From: CAITQP01 sp964387965
GTDB lineage: Bacteria; Patescibacteriota; Minisyncoccia; Phycocordibacterales; UBA9973
DNA: 64,000 bases
NCBI GenBank assembly: GCA_964387965.1
Contig: CAYLXO010000002.1
Span: forward strand, 1-64,000
Direction of reading: 5' to 3'
Positions 41,039 through 49,137 of the stretch are shown piece by piece. Below the pieces are notes generated by a model. The model was not told the origin of the DNA and ran no database searches. It was given only the letters and a program-made list of their open reading frames with translations. The number at the start of each line of letters is the position of its first letter. The first letter of the stretch is position 1. The translations under genes were made by a program, and so were the position numbers.

Positions 41039-42136
41039 ATGATTCTAGAAACAGTTGTTGAAAAAATATTATACGCATTTGAGAACGCTGGAAGAATAAC
41101 AGCAAAGAACCCGTCCCTACCTGCTTTAGCAAATGTTCTTTTTCTTGTTAAAAACAACACTGCCAAAATTAGATCAACAAATCTTAGTATAGGTATTGAA
41201 TTTGATTTACCAGTAAAATCAGAAAGTAATGGAGTTGTTGCTCTAGATAGTAAAACTATCTGTAATTTTCTAAACTCACTTCCAAAAAACGAAAAAATTA
41301 AAATATCACTTTCTGGTACAGCGCTAACACTAACAACAAAAAACAATACAACAACTATAAAAACATACCCATACGAAGATTTCCCTACACTCCCAACAGT
41401 AACAGGTGAAGAGATAGAATTTCCAAGAAACAGTTTTATCACTGGGGTTAAAAGTGTTTCTTTTGCTGCTGCTTTGTCTGATATAAAACCAGAAATAGCG
41501 AGTATTTGTTTAATTTCAGACAAAAATACTGTTTATTTTGTCGCAACAGATTCATTCAGGCTTGCAGAAAAAAAAGAAGAATTAAAAAAACAAATCGATT
41601 TTCCTCAAATACTAATACCATCAAAAAACATGGTTGAAATAGTTAGAGTTTTAGAAGGGAAGAATGACACAATAAAAATTATTATTGGAGAAAATCAAAT
41701 AGCTTGTATTACTGATGGTGTATATATAACATCAAAAATAATCTCTGGTTCATTTCCAGATTATAAACAAATCATCCCTAAAAATTTCTCTACAGAAGTT
41801 GTTGTTCTTAAACAAGATCTTATAAATATGATTAAAAGCGCTAATGTCTTCTCAGACAAGTTTAATCAAATAAACCTTACAGTGGCTACAAAAAAGAAAA
41901 GAATTGAATGTAGCGCAAAAAATCCAGATATAGGCGAATATACAGGTGTAATCGAGGGTACTATTCATGGAGATGATGTTTCTGTTTCATTTAACTACAC
42001 CTACCTTCTTGATTGTTTGAATAGTATTTCACAAGATAGTGTTGTTCTTGGAATGAATGGTTCAACAAAAGCGATAGTTGTTCGCGGGGTTTCAAATGGT
42101 AGTTTCACGTATTTACTTCAACCAATGAATAGATAA
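41039..42136 (+). CDS. dnaN: DNA polymerase III subunit beta (sliding clamp)
   Basis: Ring-shaped processivity factor. The 365-residue protein shows the three clamp domains: FAGRITAKNPSLPALANVLF-like start (NAGRITAKNPSLPALANVL), the ISGSFPDYKQIIP loop in the third domain, and the C-terminal TYLLQPMNR, which matches the conserved Y-x-x-M-P-M-x-x end (with Q-P-M-N). It follows oriC and precedes a small gene after two bases. Confidence 0.97.
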   Translation: MILETVVEKILYAFENAGRITAKNPSLPALANVLFLVKNNTAKIRSTNLSIGIEFDLPVKSESNGVVALDSKTICNFLNSLPKNEKIKISLSGTALTLTTKNNTTTIKTYPYEDFPTLPTVTGEEIEFPRNSFITGVKSVSFAAALSDIKPEIASICLISDKNTVYFVATDSFRLAEKKEELKKQIDFPQILIPSKNMVEIVRVLEGKNDTIKIIIGENQIACITDGVYITSKIISGSFPDYKQIIPKNFSTEVVVLKQDLINMIKSANVFSDKFNQINLTVATKKKRIECSAKNPDIGEYTGVIEGTIHGDDVSVSFNYTYLLDCLNSISQDSVVLGMNGSTKAIVVRGVSNGSFTYLLQPMNR

Positions 42137-42138
42137 GT

Positions 42139-42396
42139 ATGAAACATTTAAGGGATTTTTTATCTCGTTTTAAAGAGATCCAAAAACAAAGTATTGAAAC
42201 AAAAGATACGATTATTTCGATACTGGAAAGTGTTGGGATATTAAAAATAAAAAAAGAAGATATTTCTATTAACAATCAAACTATATTTATAAAAACTTCT
42301 CCTATAAAAAAGAATGAATTGTTTTTAAAAAAAGAAATCATATTAAATAAAATAAAAGAAAAACCTGAATTAAAAAACATTACACGTATTGTGTAA
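42139..42396 (+). CDS. Small protein, possibly DciA/DUF721-like
   Basis: An 85-residue, Lys/Ile-rich protein starting two bases after dnaN. The order helix, then I-x-x-x-D-I-S-I-N-N-Q-T-I-F-I-K, then KKEIILNKI, then ITRIV at the end resembles a shortened DUF721/DciA KH-like fold (the replicative helicase loader), and the dnaN-adjacent position supports that. The sequence is too short and biased for certainty. Its stop lies inside the terminator stem. Confidence 0.55.
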   Translation: MKHLRDFLSRFKEIQKQSIETKDTIISILESVGILKIKKEDISINNQTIFIKTSPIKKNELFLKKEIILNKIKEKPELKNITRIV

Positions 42397-42406
42397 TGTT
42401 TTTTAA
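42372..42406 (+). terminator. Terminator of the dnaA-dnaN unit
   Basis: AAAAAACATTACAC-GTATT-GTGTAATGTTTTTT, perfect 14-bp stem; the TAA stop of the preceding gene is inside its right arm. Confidence 0.92.
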
Positions 42407-42411
42407 TATAG

Positions 42412-44946
42412 TTATTCAATTATTACAGTAACACTTGCATTTGTGGTGTTGTTAATTGAATCTGTGCACGAAACGCTAATAGTGTTTGAACCTTGAGTTA
42501 ATTGAGGTAATTCAGATAATGATAGTGTGAATATTGGGTTAGGCCCTTTTGTGGTTCCGACATATTTATTATTTAAGAATACATCACTTTTTACAAAAGG
42601 ATACTTACTTGATGGTTGTATGTTTAACACTATTTGGTCTGTGTTTTTAAATAGTTGCCCTTCTGTTGGGGATGTAATTGTTACAACAGGCATGTTTTGT
42701 TGTGTATGAACATCATCAGTAAGTGTTGGTTTTTGTTCTTGAGTTATGATTTGGAATCTATAACTATTAGTTGCCCACCAATTTCTTACCGTTGTTTCCC
42801 AGTTGTTATATAAAGGGTCTTTGTTTGGGTTTTCAGGTTTACCCCCAAGTGGGTTCTCTTTATTTATCCAATGGAGAATGTCATGTACATCAGTAAATAT
42901 GTATTCTTTTTGTGTCTCTTTTGGTGTAAATTCTGTCGCAAGTTTTCCAGAAATTGTATCTATAATATACCCCTCGTTTCCTTGCCAGAAGCCACGAAGT
43001 ACTGGGGGAAGAGATGAGTAATTTTGATTTTTAACAGGTTCTTCAAAAGTTTCGTTTGGGTATTTCTTAAGAGCATCAACCATAAATTGATGAAAGATAG
43101 GCGAAGCAATCACATTTTGTGGCATAGAAGTGTTTTCATTTTTTCCAAGCCACACACCTGCAACAAGTGAGGGTGTATACCCAACAGTCCAAGAATCCTT
43201 AAAACCGTTTGTGGTACCTGTTTTTGCTGCAACTTGTCTGTCAGGGAAATATAATGGTGAATGTGCACCAAAAGTAGGTGTACGAGCAACATTATCAGAA
43301 AGGATACTACTTATTTGAAGAGAAATATTCTTATCAAGCACTTGTACTGGTTGGTCTTGCCATTCTTCAAGCTTATTTCCATCTTTATCTTCTACAGAAA
43401 GAACTGCACTATATGGGTGACGAACACCTCCTGTTGCAAAAACTCCATACGCGCTTGTTTCTTCAAGTAACCGTACTTCACCTCCTCCCAACACAAGAGA
43501 GAGTCCATATTTTTCTGGCTCATTAAGTGTTGTTACTCCCATGTCTTGTGCAGTTTTAATAGCGTTTTTTACACCCACCAAATACAACATTTTTACAGCA
43601 GGAATGTTCATCGAGCGTGCGAGAGCCTCACGAATAGTCATTGGGCCATGGAACGTATTGTCGTAGTTTCCTGGAGAATAACAAAGACTTTTTGGGGTGT
43701 TGCCATACGGTTCTCCGTACGGGTTACATCCAGGATAAAATTCTGTCGGGACATCAAAGAGTACTGTTTCTGGTGTATAGCCCATTTTGAAGGCTGTCGC
43801 ATACATAAATGGTTTAAATGAAGATCCTGGTTGGCGTCGAGCTGTTGTTACATTAAAATTCCCATCTATTTCTTGGTCAAAATAATTTCGCGATCCAACC
43901 ATTGTAAGAATTTGACCTGTTTTTGGGTCGATAGCTACAAGACCAGCATTTTCATCTTCAATTTGTTTATTTTTACCAGTTGTGTAATCAACAACCGCTT
44001 TTTCACCCGCTGATTGCAAATCTAAATCGAGAGTAGAAATTACTTTTAAACCACCCGATTCAACTGTATCAACACCGTATTTTTGTTCGAGATAATCTTT
44101 TATGAAGAATACAAAATGAGGAGCTTTGATAGAGTCATATGATTTTTTTGATTGTTCTTTAAATACTACTTTTTCAGCTTTCGCATCCATATATTCTGTA
44201 TCGGAAATAAACCCAAGTGTATTCATTCGGAAAAGAACAAGGTTTTTTCTGTTTTCAAGTTCATCTTTGTGTGAGCCGTATGGTGAATAACGAGTAGGGG
44301 CGTTGGGGATAGACGCAAGGTATGCAGATTCAGCGAGTGTGAGATCACGGGGTGCTTTACCTAGAAATGTTTGCGATGCTTCTTCTATTCCATAAATATT
44401 TCCTCCATATGGAATTTCATTCAAATACATTCCTAGAATTTCATCTTTTGTGTATGAACGATTGAGTTTGAGAGCAAGTATCACTTCTTTAATCTTTCGG
44501 ACAATTGTCTTATCGTCTGAAAGAATAGATTTTTTTATAACTTGCTGTGTGATTGTTGAGCCACCCTGCGCTCGATGGCCTTTTGTGATATCAGCAATGA
44601 GAGCGCGAATAATTGCTTTTGGTTCGATACCATAATTTTGGTAAAAATTACCATCTTCAATCGCAACAGTCGCATTTTTAATATTCACACCCATATCAGT
44701 ATAGGGAATGCTTGTTCGGTGTTTATTGCTACCAAGATTATAGAGCAGTATTGTTCCTGTGCGGTCGTATATTTTAGTTGAGTTTACTTCCTTTCTGGCA
44801 TTAAAAGAGGAGAAATCAGGTAACTGGATAGTGCTCACCCAAATCAAAACGATACTACAAAGAACAGTAATTGTTCCCAATACTGCAAAACATAGGTTAC
44901 GTATAAAGTGGCGCAAACGTCCGCTTATTTTCATAGGGAAAATCAT
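42412..44946 (-). CDS. Penicillin-binding protein 1A (bifunctional transglycosylase/transpeptidase)
   Basis: Class A PBP building peptidoglycan. From MIFPMKISGRLRHF (or the second Met, 44934) it has one membrane anchor (FAVLGTITVLCSIVLIWV), a GT51 domain (ATVAIEDGNFYQNYG, GGSTITQQV, ELILALKLNRSY-like KEVILALKLNRSYTK) and a transpeptidase with RQPGSSFKPF (catalytic Ser), the S-M-N motif (ARSMNIPAVKM) and KTGT. The C-terminal 110 residues form an extra Ig-like domain (VVTITSPTEGQLFKNTDQI). It diverges from tyrS with a 43-base gap. Confidence 0.95.
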   Translation of the reverse strand: MIFPMKISGRLRHFIRNLCFAVLGTITVLCSIVLIWVSTIQLPDFSSFNARKEVNSTKIYDRTGTILLYNLGSNKHRTSIPYTDMGVNIKNATVAIEDGNFYQNYGIEPKAIIRALIADITKGHRAQGGSTITQQVIKKSILSDDKTIVRKIKEVILALKLNRSYTKDEILGMYLNEIPYGGNIYGIEEASQTFLGKAPRDLTLAESAYLASIPNAPTRYSPYGSHKDELENRKNLVLFRMNTLGFISDTEYMDAKAEKVVFKEQSKKSYDSIKAPHFVFFIKDYLEQKYGVDTVESGGLKVISTLDLDLQSAGEKAVVDYTTGKNKQIEDENAGLVAIDPKTGQILTMVGSRNYFDQEIDGNFNVTTARRQPGSSFKPFMYATAFKMGYTPETVLFDVPTEFYPGCNPYGEPYGNTPKSLCYSPGNYDNTFHGPMTIREALARSMNIPAVKMLYLVGVKNAIKTAQDMGVTTLNEPEKYGLSLVLGGGEVRLLEETSAYGVFATGGVRHPYSAVLSVEDKDGNKLEEWQDQPVQVLDKNISLQISSILSDNVARTPTFGAHSPLYFPDRQVAAKTGTTNGFKDSWTVGYTPSLVAGVWLGKNENTSMPQNVIASPIFHQFMVDALKKYPNETFEEPVKNQNYSSLPPVLRGFWQGNEGYIIDTISGKLATEFTPKETQKEYIFTDVHDILHWINKENPLGGKPENPNKDPLYNNWETTVRNWWATNSYRFQIITQEQKPTLTDDVHTQQNMPVVTITSPTEGQLFKNTDQIVLNIQPSSKYPFVKSDVFLNNKYVGTTKGPNPIFTLSLSELPQLTQGSNTISVSCTDSINNTTNASVTVIIE

Positions 44947-44989
44947 ACCATGAAAGACAAAAAATACCTTTTGTGTTAGAGTTTGTTTT

Positions 44990-46372
44990 ATGAATACGAC
45001 AGTCGTAGATGAGCTATTTTCTCGAGGGGTTGCACAGTTTGTTGACCCAGACGGAAGTTTTCGTAAAAAAATCGAAGGCAAAATAAACGGCACATACACA
45101 GGAGAGATACTAATAAAACTCGGTGTGGACCCAACACGCCCAGATATTCATTTGGGGCATGCTGTAGCCCTCCGTAAACTACGTGCATTCCAAGATATTG
45201 GGTGCAAAGTTATTTTCTTGGTAGGAGACTATACAGCGCAGATCGGGGACCCAACTGGCAAAAGCAAGGTAAGACCTGAAATCAGTCAGCAAGAAATTGA
45301 GGTAAACATGAAAACATACCTCGACCAGATTGGTAAAATTCTTAAAGTTGAACCAGACGTTTTTTCTTGGATTAGAAATTCCGATTGGTTTACAAACGTT
45401 ACTGATATTTTAACTCCAGAAGGTGTAAAAAGTGTATCGATAAGTACACCTGAAGGAGAATTAAAAATACCTTCGACCGATTTTATTGCGAAAGCTGCTG
45501 TCTTTGATAAAACAAGAATGCAAATTACCCACTTAAATAAAGGGAAAGCATACGTTGTTTCGTTAACACGAGTGCTCTCAGTTTTACGGCACATCACACA
45601 TGCACGTCTTATTGAGCGGGATATGTTTCAAGATCGGTTAAATGGTGGAGGAGAGTTGTATATGCATGAAATGCTCTACCCAGTGTTACAAGGTATTGAT
45701 TCTTCTGTGCTCGCAAATATTTACGGCTCATGTGATATGGAAATTGGTGGTACTGACCAGACATTCAACATGCTTATTGGGCGTGATGTTATGAAAATGA
45801 GTAAGCAACCAGAACAAGCTGTTATGTCTGTAGATATTCTTGAAGGGCTTGATGGTAAAGAAAAGATGTCTAAGTCACTTGATAACTACATTAGTATCGC
45901 TGACGATGCAAAAAATATGTACGGAAAAGTGATGTCGCTACCAGATTCACTCATCAGCCGATATTTTTTGCTCTGTACATATACAAGCAAGGAGGACGTT
46001 CTAGATATACAGAATAAACTCACTTCTGGAAAGTTGCATCCAAAAGAAGCAAAAATGAGACTTGGACGAGAGATTGTAGCTATCTATCATGGAGATGCAC
46101 TTGCGAAAGAAGCCGAAGAAGCATTTGTGTCTACCTTTTCTAAAGGAGAAATTCCTGAGGATGTAGAAGAAGTCGCGTACGCTGAAGGAAGAATGCTTCT
46201 TGATGTGCTGGCTGAAAAAGGAGTTGTTTCTTCAAAGACAGAAGCACGCAGACTTTTTGAACAAGGCGCAGTTACGCACCTTGAGGATGATATAAAGATT
46301 GAAGATCAAAAAACTGAAGCAAAAAAAGGTACCTACCGTATAGGCAAACACCGATTTATAAAAATCGTTTAA
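44990..46372 (+). CDS. tyrS: Tyrosyl-tRNA synthetase
   Basis: Class I synthetase charging tRNA-Tyr. The 460-residue protein has the HIGH-type motif IHLGHAVALR near residue 55, tyrosine-site residues (GGTDQTFNMLIGRD), KMSKS near 294 and a C-terminal S4 RNA-binding domain (KTEARRLFEQGAVTHL). It carries about 40 extra residues after WIRNSDWF, including SVSISTPEGELKIPSTDFI, relative to compact TyrRS enzymes; this insertion may be lineage-specific. Terminated by a strong hairpin. Confidence 0.95.
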   Translation: MNTTVVDELFSRGVAQFVDPDGSFRKKIEGKINGTYTGEILIKLGVDPTRPDIHLGHAVALRKLRAFQDIGCKVIFLVGDYTAQIGDPTGKSKVRPEISQQEIEVNMKTYLDQIGKILKVEPDVFSWIRNSDWFTNVTDILTPEGVKSVSISTPEGELKIPSTDFIAKAAVFDKTRMQITHLNKGKAYVVSLTRVLSVLRHITHARLIERDMFQDRLNGGGELYMHEMLYPVLQGIDSSVLANIYGSCDMEIGGTDQTFNMLIGRDVMKMSKQPEQAVMSVDILEGLDGKEKMSKSLDNYISIADDAKNMYGKVMSLPDSLISRYFLLCTYTSKEDVLDIQNKLTSGKLHPKEAKMRLGREIVAIYHGDALAKEAEEAFVSTFSKGEIPEDVEEVAYAEGRMLLDVLAEKGVVSSKTEARRLFEQGAVTHLEDDIKIEDQKTEAKKGTYRIGKHRFIKIV

Positions 46373-46406
46373 ATAAAAAACTCCCTCTAGAGGGAGTTTT
46401 TTATTT
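46371..46406. terminator. Terminator of tyrS
   Basis: AAATAAAAAACTCCCT-CTAG-AGGGAGTTTTTTATTT, 16-bp perfect stem, T-runs both ways. Confidence 0.92.
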
Positions 46407-46416
46407 TTGGATGTAT

Positions 46417-46605
46417 TTAGTATGAATCGTCTCCACCAAGACCTTCTTCTTCGTCAGGGTCGCCTTCGGCAAATTCGTCATCAGTTGTCGTCTCTAAATC
46501 AGCGTCGTCAAAGAAATCTTCCACATCAGCTTCTTCTTCCATAGAAGAACCGTCGAAGTCCATTTCTTTATCAGAATCTTTCATCTCATCCTCTTCAAAA
46601 TTCAT
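46417..46605 (-). CDS. Small highly acidic protein
   Basis: A 62-residue protein in which roughly half the residues are Asp or Glu, with no Cys, His or hydrophobic core. It ends EGLGGDDSY. It is probably intrinsically disordered. Small acidic proteins of this kind are common next to informational genes in Parcubacteria, but no function is known. The GC-rich GA-type codons and the shared terminator with tyrS support a real gene. Confidence 0.6.
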   Translation of the reverse strand: MNFEEDEMKDSDKEMDFDGSSMEEEADVEDFFDDADLETTTDDEFAEGDPDEEEGLGGDDSY

Positions 46606-46718
46606 ATGTGTTTATACGTAAGATATATATGTATAAGCGACCATTAATTAATACGGTACATTTGTATCAAATGCTATTTTTCTTGGCAATATCATTTAAC
46701 GAAAAAAACTGGGGAAAA

Positions 46719-47192
46719 CTATAAACGCTCATGAGCTACACAGGTAAGTGCGCAGGCAAGAGCATCTACTTCATCATCGATCATTTTTTCATTCGGCAAT
46801 CGAATTAGCTTAGGGACCATATTCATCACCGCTTTTTTGTCACTTTTCCCGTATCCTGTGACAGCCACTTTTATTTGAAGGGGAGTGTATTCATAGATAG
46901 AAAGATGGTGCTTTTTTGCCATATATAGTATGACACCACGTGCTTCTGCCACACTCATCGCTGTTGTTGTGTTTTTTTCAAAATACAATTTTTCAATTGA
47001 GAGTGCTGTTGGAGTATGTGCGATGATTATACGTTCTAATTCATCACCAATAAGTACAAGACGTTCTGCGTGAGATAGTTTTGATGATGTTTTAAAACAT
47101 TCAGAAAAAATATATTGTTCTTTCGGTCCAGATTTTTCAATGACTGCAATACCGACACGTTCAACACCAGGATCGATTCCTAAAATTTTCAT
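46719..47192 (-). CDS. ruvC: Holliday junction resolvase RuvC
   Basis: Cuts four-way junctions after RuvAB branch migration. The 157-residue protein has the RNase H-like active site: ILGIDPGVERVG (first Asp), SIEKLYFEKN (Glu), and MIDDEVDALACAL (Asp pair). It starts one base after yebC, so the two are co-transcribed. ruvB is divergent 0.9 kb away, and ruvA is not in this window. Confidence 0.96.
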   Translation of the reverse strand: MKILGIDPGVERVGIAVIEKSGPKEQYIFSECFKTSSKLSHAERLVLIGDELERIIIAHTPTALSIEKLYFEKNTTTAMSVAEARGVILYMAKKHHLSIYEYTPLQIKVAVTGYGKSDKKAVMNMVPKLIRLPNEKMIDDEVDALACALTCVAHERL

Positions 47193-47193
47193 A

Positions 47194-47718
47194 TTATTCT
47201 GCGTTAGTGATTATTTGGCTTACATCATCAAGTGCTTCAAGTTCATCAACAACTTCGGAAAGTAATTCAGTATCGCTTTCTGAAAGGGGAATAGTTATGG
47301 TCGGAATCAGTTCACCGTTTTCTTTTTGAAATCCCCACATAACACTACCGATTGCACCAAGGGAACACCCGTTTTTATCAAGGATATGTCGTATGTCTTG
47401 GGCTGCACGGTTTCTACTATCGGTGAGTGCTTGGATAATTATTCCAACACCACCTGGGCCATATGCTTCGTACGTAATACTTTCTAAATCTTTTGTTTCT
47501 GTAGCTTTCGATATAGCACGCTCGATAGTATCAAGTGGCATATCAAGCGAACGAGCTTTTTCAATAAGTGATTTAACAGCGATCGCATCGCGGTCGCCTT
47601 TAGCAACTTTTACTTGAGCGCTAATCATGCGGGCCATTTTCCCAAACACTTGGGCGCGCTTCGCATCACTGGCACCTTTTTGTCTTTTTATTTGAGCCCA
47701 CTTCGAATGTCCTGCCAT
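47194..47718 (-). CDS. YebC/TACO1-family protein, short form
   Basis: The family regulates transcription or acts on ribosomes stalled at proline runs. The N-terminal signature MAGHSKWAQIKRQKGASDAK is intact, as are GPGGVGIIIQALTDSRNR and ASDIRHIL-like AAQDIRHILDKNG. At 174 residues it is about 65 shorter than usual: after the GFQKENGELIP segment the third domain is largely missing. This could be a lineage reduction. It is directly upstream of ruvC, the standard neighbourhood. Confidence 0.92.
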   Translation of the reverse strand: MAGHSKWAQIKRQKGASDAKRAQVFGKMARMISAQVKVAKGDRDAIAVKSLIEKARSLDMPLDTIERAISKATETKDLESITYEAYGPGGVGIIIQALTDSRNRAAQDIRHILDKNGCSLGAIGSVMWGFQKENGELIPTITIPLSESDTELLSEVVDELEALDDVSQIITNAE

Positions 47719-47774
47719 AGGAACAGCTTACAGCTGATAGGTGATTGGTTCAAGCCGGTGATAATTTAGGCAAT

Positions 47775-47940
47775 AAAAAAAGCATAAATCTCTAAATAAT
47801 CCTTCTTTCAACCTGGTGAGAGAAGTAAGGAGACCGCGGAGGATGGTCCTCGCGTTCCCGCGAGCAAGCGCGGGGGCCAAAACGTCCTTTACGGGATCCT
47901 ATACGACCCGAGGGTCTGATCACTTAGAGATTTATGCCTT
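47775..47940 (-). ncRNA. Candidate structured RNA between yebC and ruvB
   Basis: A perfect 14-bp closing helix, GCATAAATCTCTAA (47782-47795) with TTAGAGATTTATGC (47924-47937), encloses a GC-rich multi-helix interior in an AT-rich spacer. Inner helices include CTTCTTTC with GAGAGAAG, CCCGCG-AGCAAG-CGCGGG (47857-47874) and GACC-CGAG-GGTC. On the minus strand the closing helix is followed by seven T (47781-47775), like an intrinsic terminator. I do not recognise SRP RNA, 6S, tmRNA, RNase P or a known riboswitch. Confidence 0.6.
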
Positions 47941-48027
47941 CTTGTTAAATGTACTGAACCGATATATATGGTAACTCGCAATAAAAATACACATAAGGTA
48001 AGACAGTGGTATACTGTGTGCATACCT

Positions 48028-48036
48028 TGTGGATAA
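48028..48036 (-). promoter_or_regulatory. DnaA box upstream of ruvB
   Basis: TGTGGATAA, a perfect TTATCCACA on the minus strand, 70 bases before the ruvB start. Confidence 0.5.
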
Positions 48037-48105
48037 CGAGTGCATCTACCGATTCACAAGTAGTGTAGCATACTCGAATAATTTTGTCAATACCCCTTAA
48101 GACCC

Positions 48106-49113
48106 ATGAGCGAAAACCAAGCACCACGAGAAAATGATTCATATCTTGACCAGACTCTTCGTCCGGATACTTTTTCTGAGTATATCGGGCAAGAATCTAT
48201 AAAAGATAATCTAAAAATTTTGCTTCAAGCTGCAAAAGAACGAAATCATCCAGCCGAACATATTCTTTTTTACGGACCACCAGGTCTTGGCAAGACAACA
48301 CTCGCGCATCTGATAGCAAAAGAGACAGGACGCGCGATTAAATCTACATCAGGACCTGCTATTGAAAAGGTGGGAGACCTTGCCTCAATTCTTACAAATC
48401 TTCAACCAGGAGATATTTTGTTTGTTGACGAGATTCATCGTTTGAACAAGACAATTGAAGAAGTATTATACCCAGCGATGGAAAGTGGTGTGCTCGATAT
48501 CATAATCGGTAAAGGACCAAGCGCGCGTACTATCCAACTCGATCTTCCGCCATTTACACTCGTTGCAGCAACGACACGCATCGCACTACTTTCTTCTCCA
48601 TTACGCTCACGTTTTTCTGGAGGAACATTCCGACTCGAGTTCTACACCGAAGAAGAAATCGCGAAGATAATAAAACGCTCAGCAAAAGTTCTAGGTGTAA
48701 CAATTGAAGACGAAGCAGTAGTAGAAATTTCAAAACGCGCTCGATTCACTCCAAGAACAGCAAATTACTTTTTGAAACGCTGTCGTGATTATGCGCAGGT
48801 GCACAAAAAAGATTTGGATAAGAAGACAGTATTTCTCGCACTATCTCTTTTGGGAATCGACGAAATGGGACTTTCAGAATCTGATAGACAAGTACTGCAA
48901 GTAATAATAGAAAAATTCAACGGTGGGCCAGTAGGACTTAATACGCTTTCCGCTGCGACGAGCGAAGAAGAGGCAACTATCGAAGAGGTGATAGAACCGT
49001 ATCTTATACAGAGGGGATTACTTGAGAGAACAACTCGTGGGCGAACAGCTACAAAAAAAGCTTATGAGCATTTAGGATTCGACATGCCAGCACATTTGTT
49101 TGAACAAAAATAA
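48106..49113 (+). CDS. ruvB: Holliday junction branch migration helicase RuvB
   Basis: AAA+ motor of branch migration. The 335-residue protein has YIGQESIKDNLKILL, Walker A FYGPPGLGKTTLAH near residue 58, Walker B LFVDEIHRLNK, sensor ATTRIALLSSPLRSRF with the arginine finger, and the C-terminal winged helix with GPVGLNTLSAATSEE and PYLIQRGLLERTTRGR. The start is the first ATG after a long intergenic region, and length is normal. A terminator shared with the converging pilB gene follows. Confidence 0.97.
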   Translation: MSENQAPRENDSYLDQTLRPDTFSEYIGQESIKDNLKILLQAAKERNHPAEHILFYGPPGLGKTTLAHLIAKETGRAIKSTSGPAIEKVGDLASILTNLQPGDILFVDEIHRLNKTIEEVLYPAMESGVLDIIIGKGPSARTIQLDLPPFTLVAATTRIALLSSPLRSRFSGGTFRLEFYTEEEIAKIIKRSAKVLGVTIEDEAVVEISKRARFTPRTANYFLKRCRDYAQVHKKDLDKKTVFLALSLLGIDEMGLSESDRQVLQVIIEKFNGGPVGLNTLSAATSEEEATIEEVIEPYLIQRGLLERTTRGRTATKKAYEHLGFDMPAHLFEQK

Positions 49114-49137
49114 AAACCGCACGCGCGGTTTTTATTT
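49109..49137. terminator. Bidirectional terminator
   Basis: AATAAAAACCGC-ACGC-GCGGTTTTTATT, overlapping the ruvB stop and touching the pilB stop. Confidence 0.9.

Noticed and set aside
47775..47940. SRP (4.5S) RNA
   Set aside because: The conserved apical GGAAG/GCAGC loop is absent on both strands.
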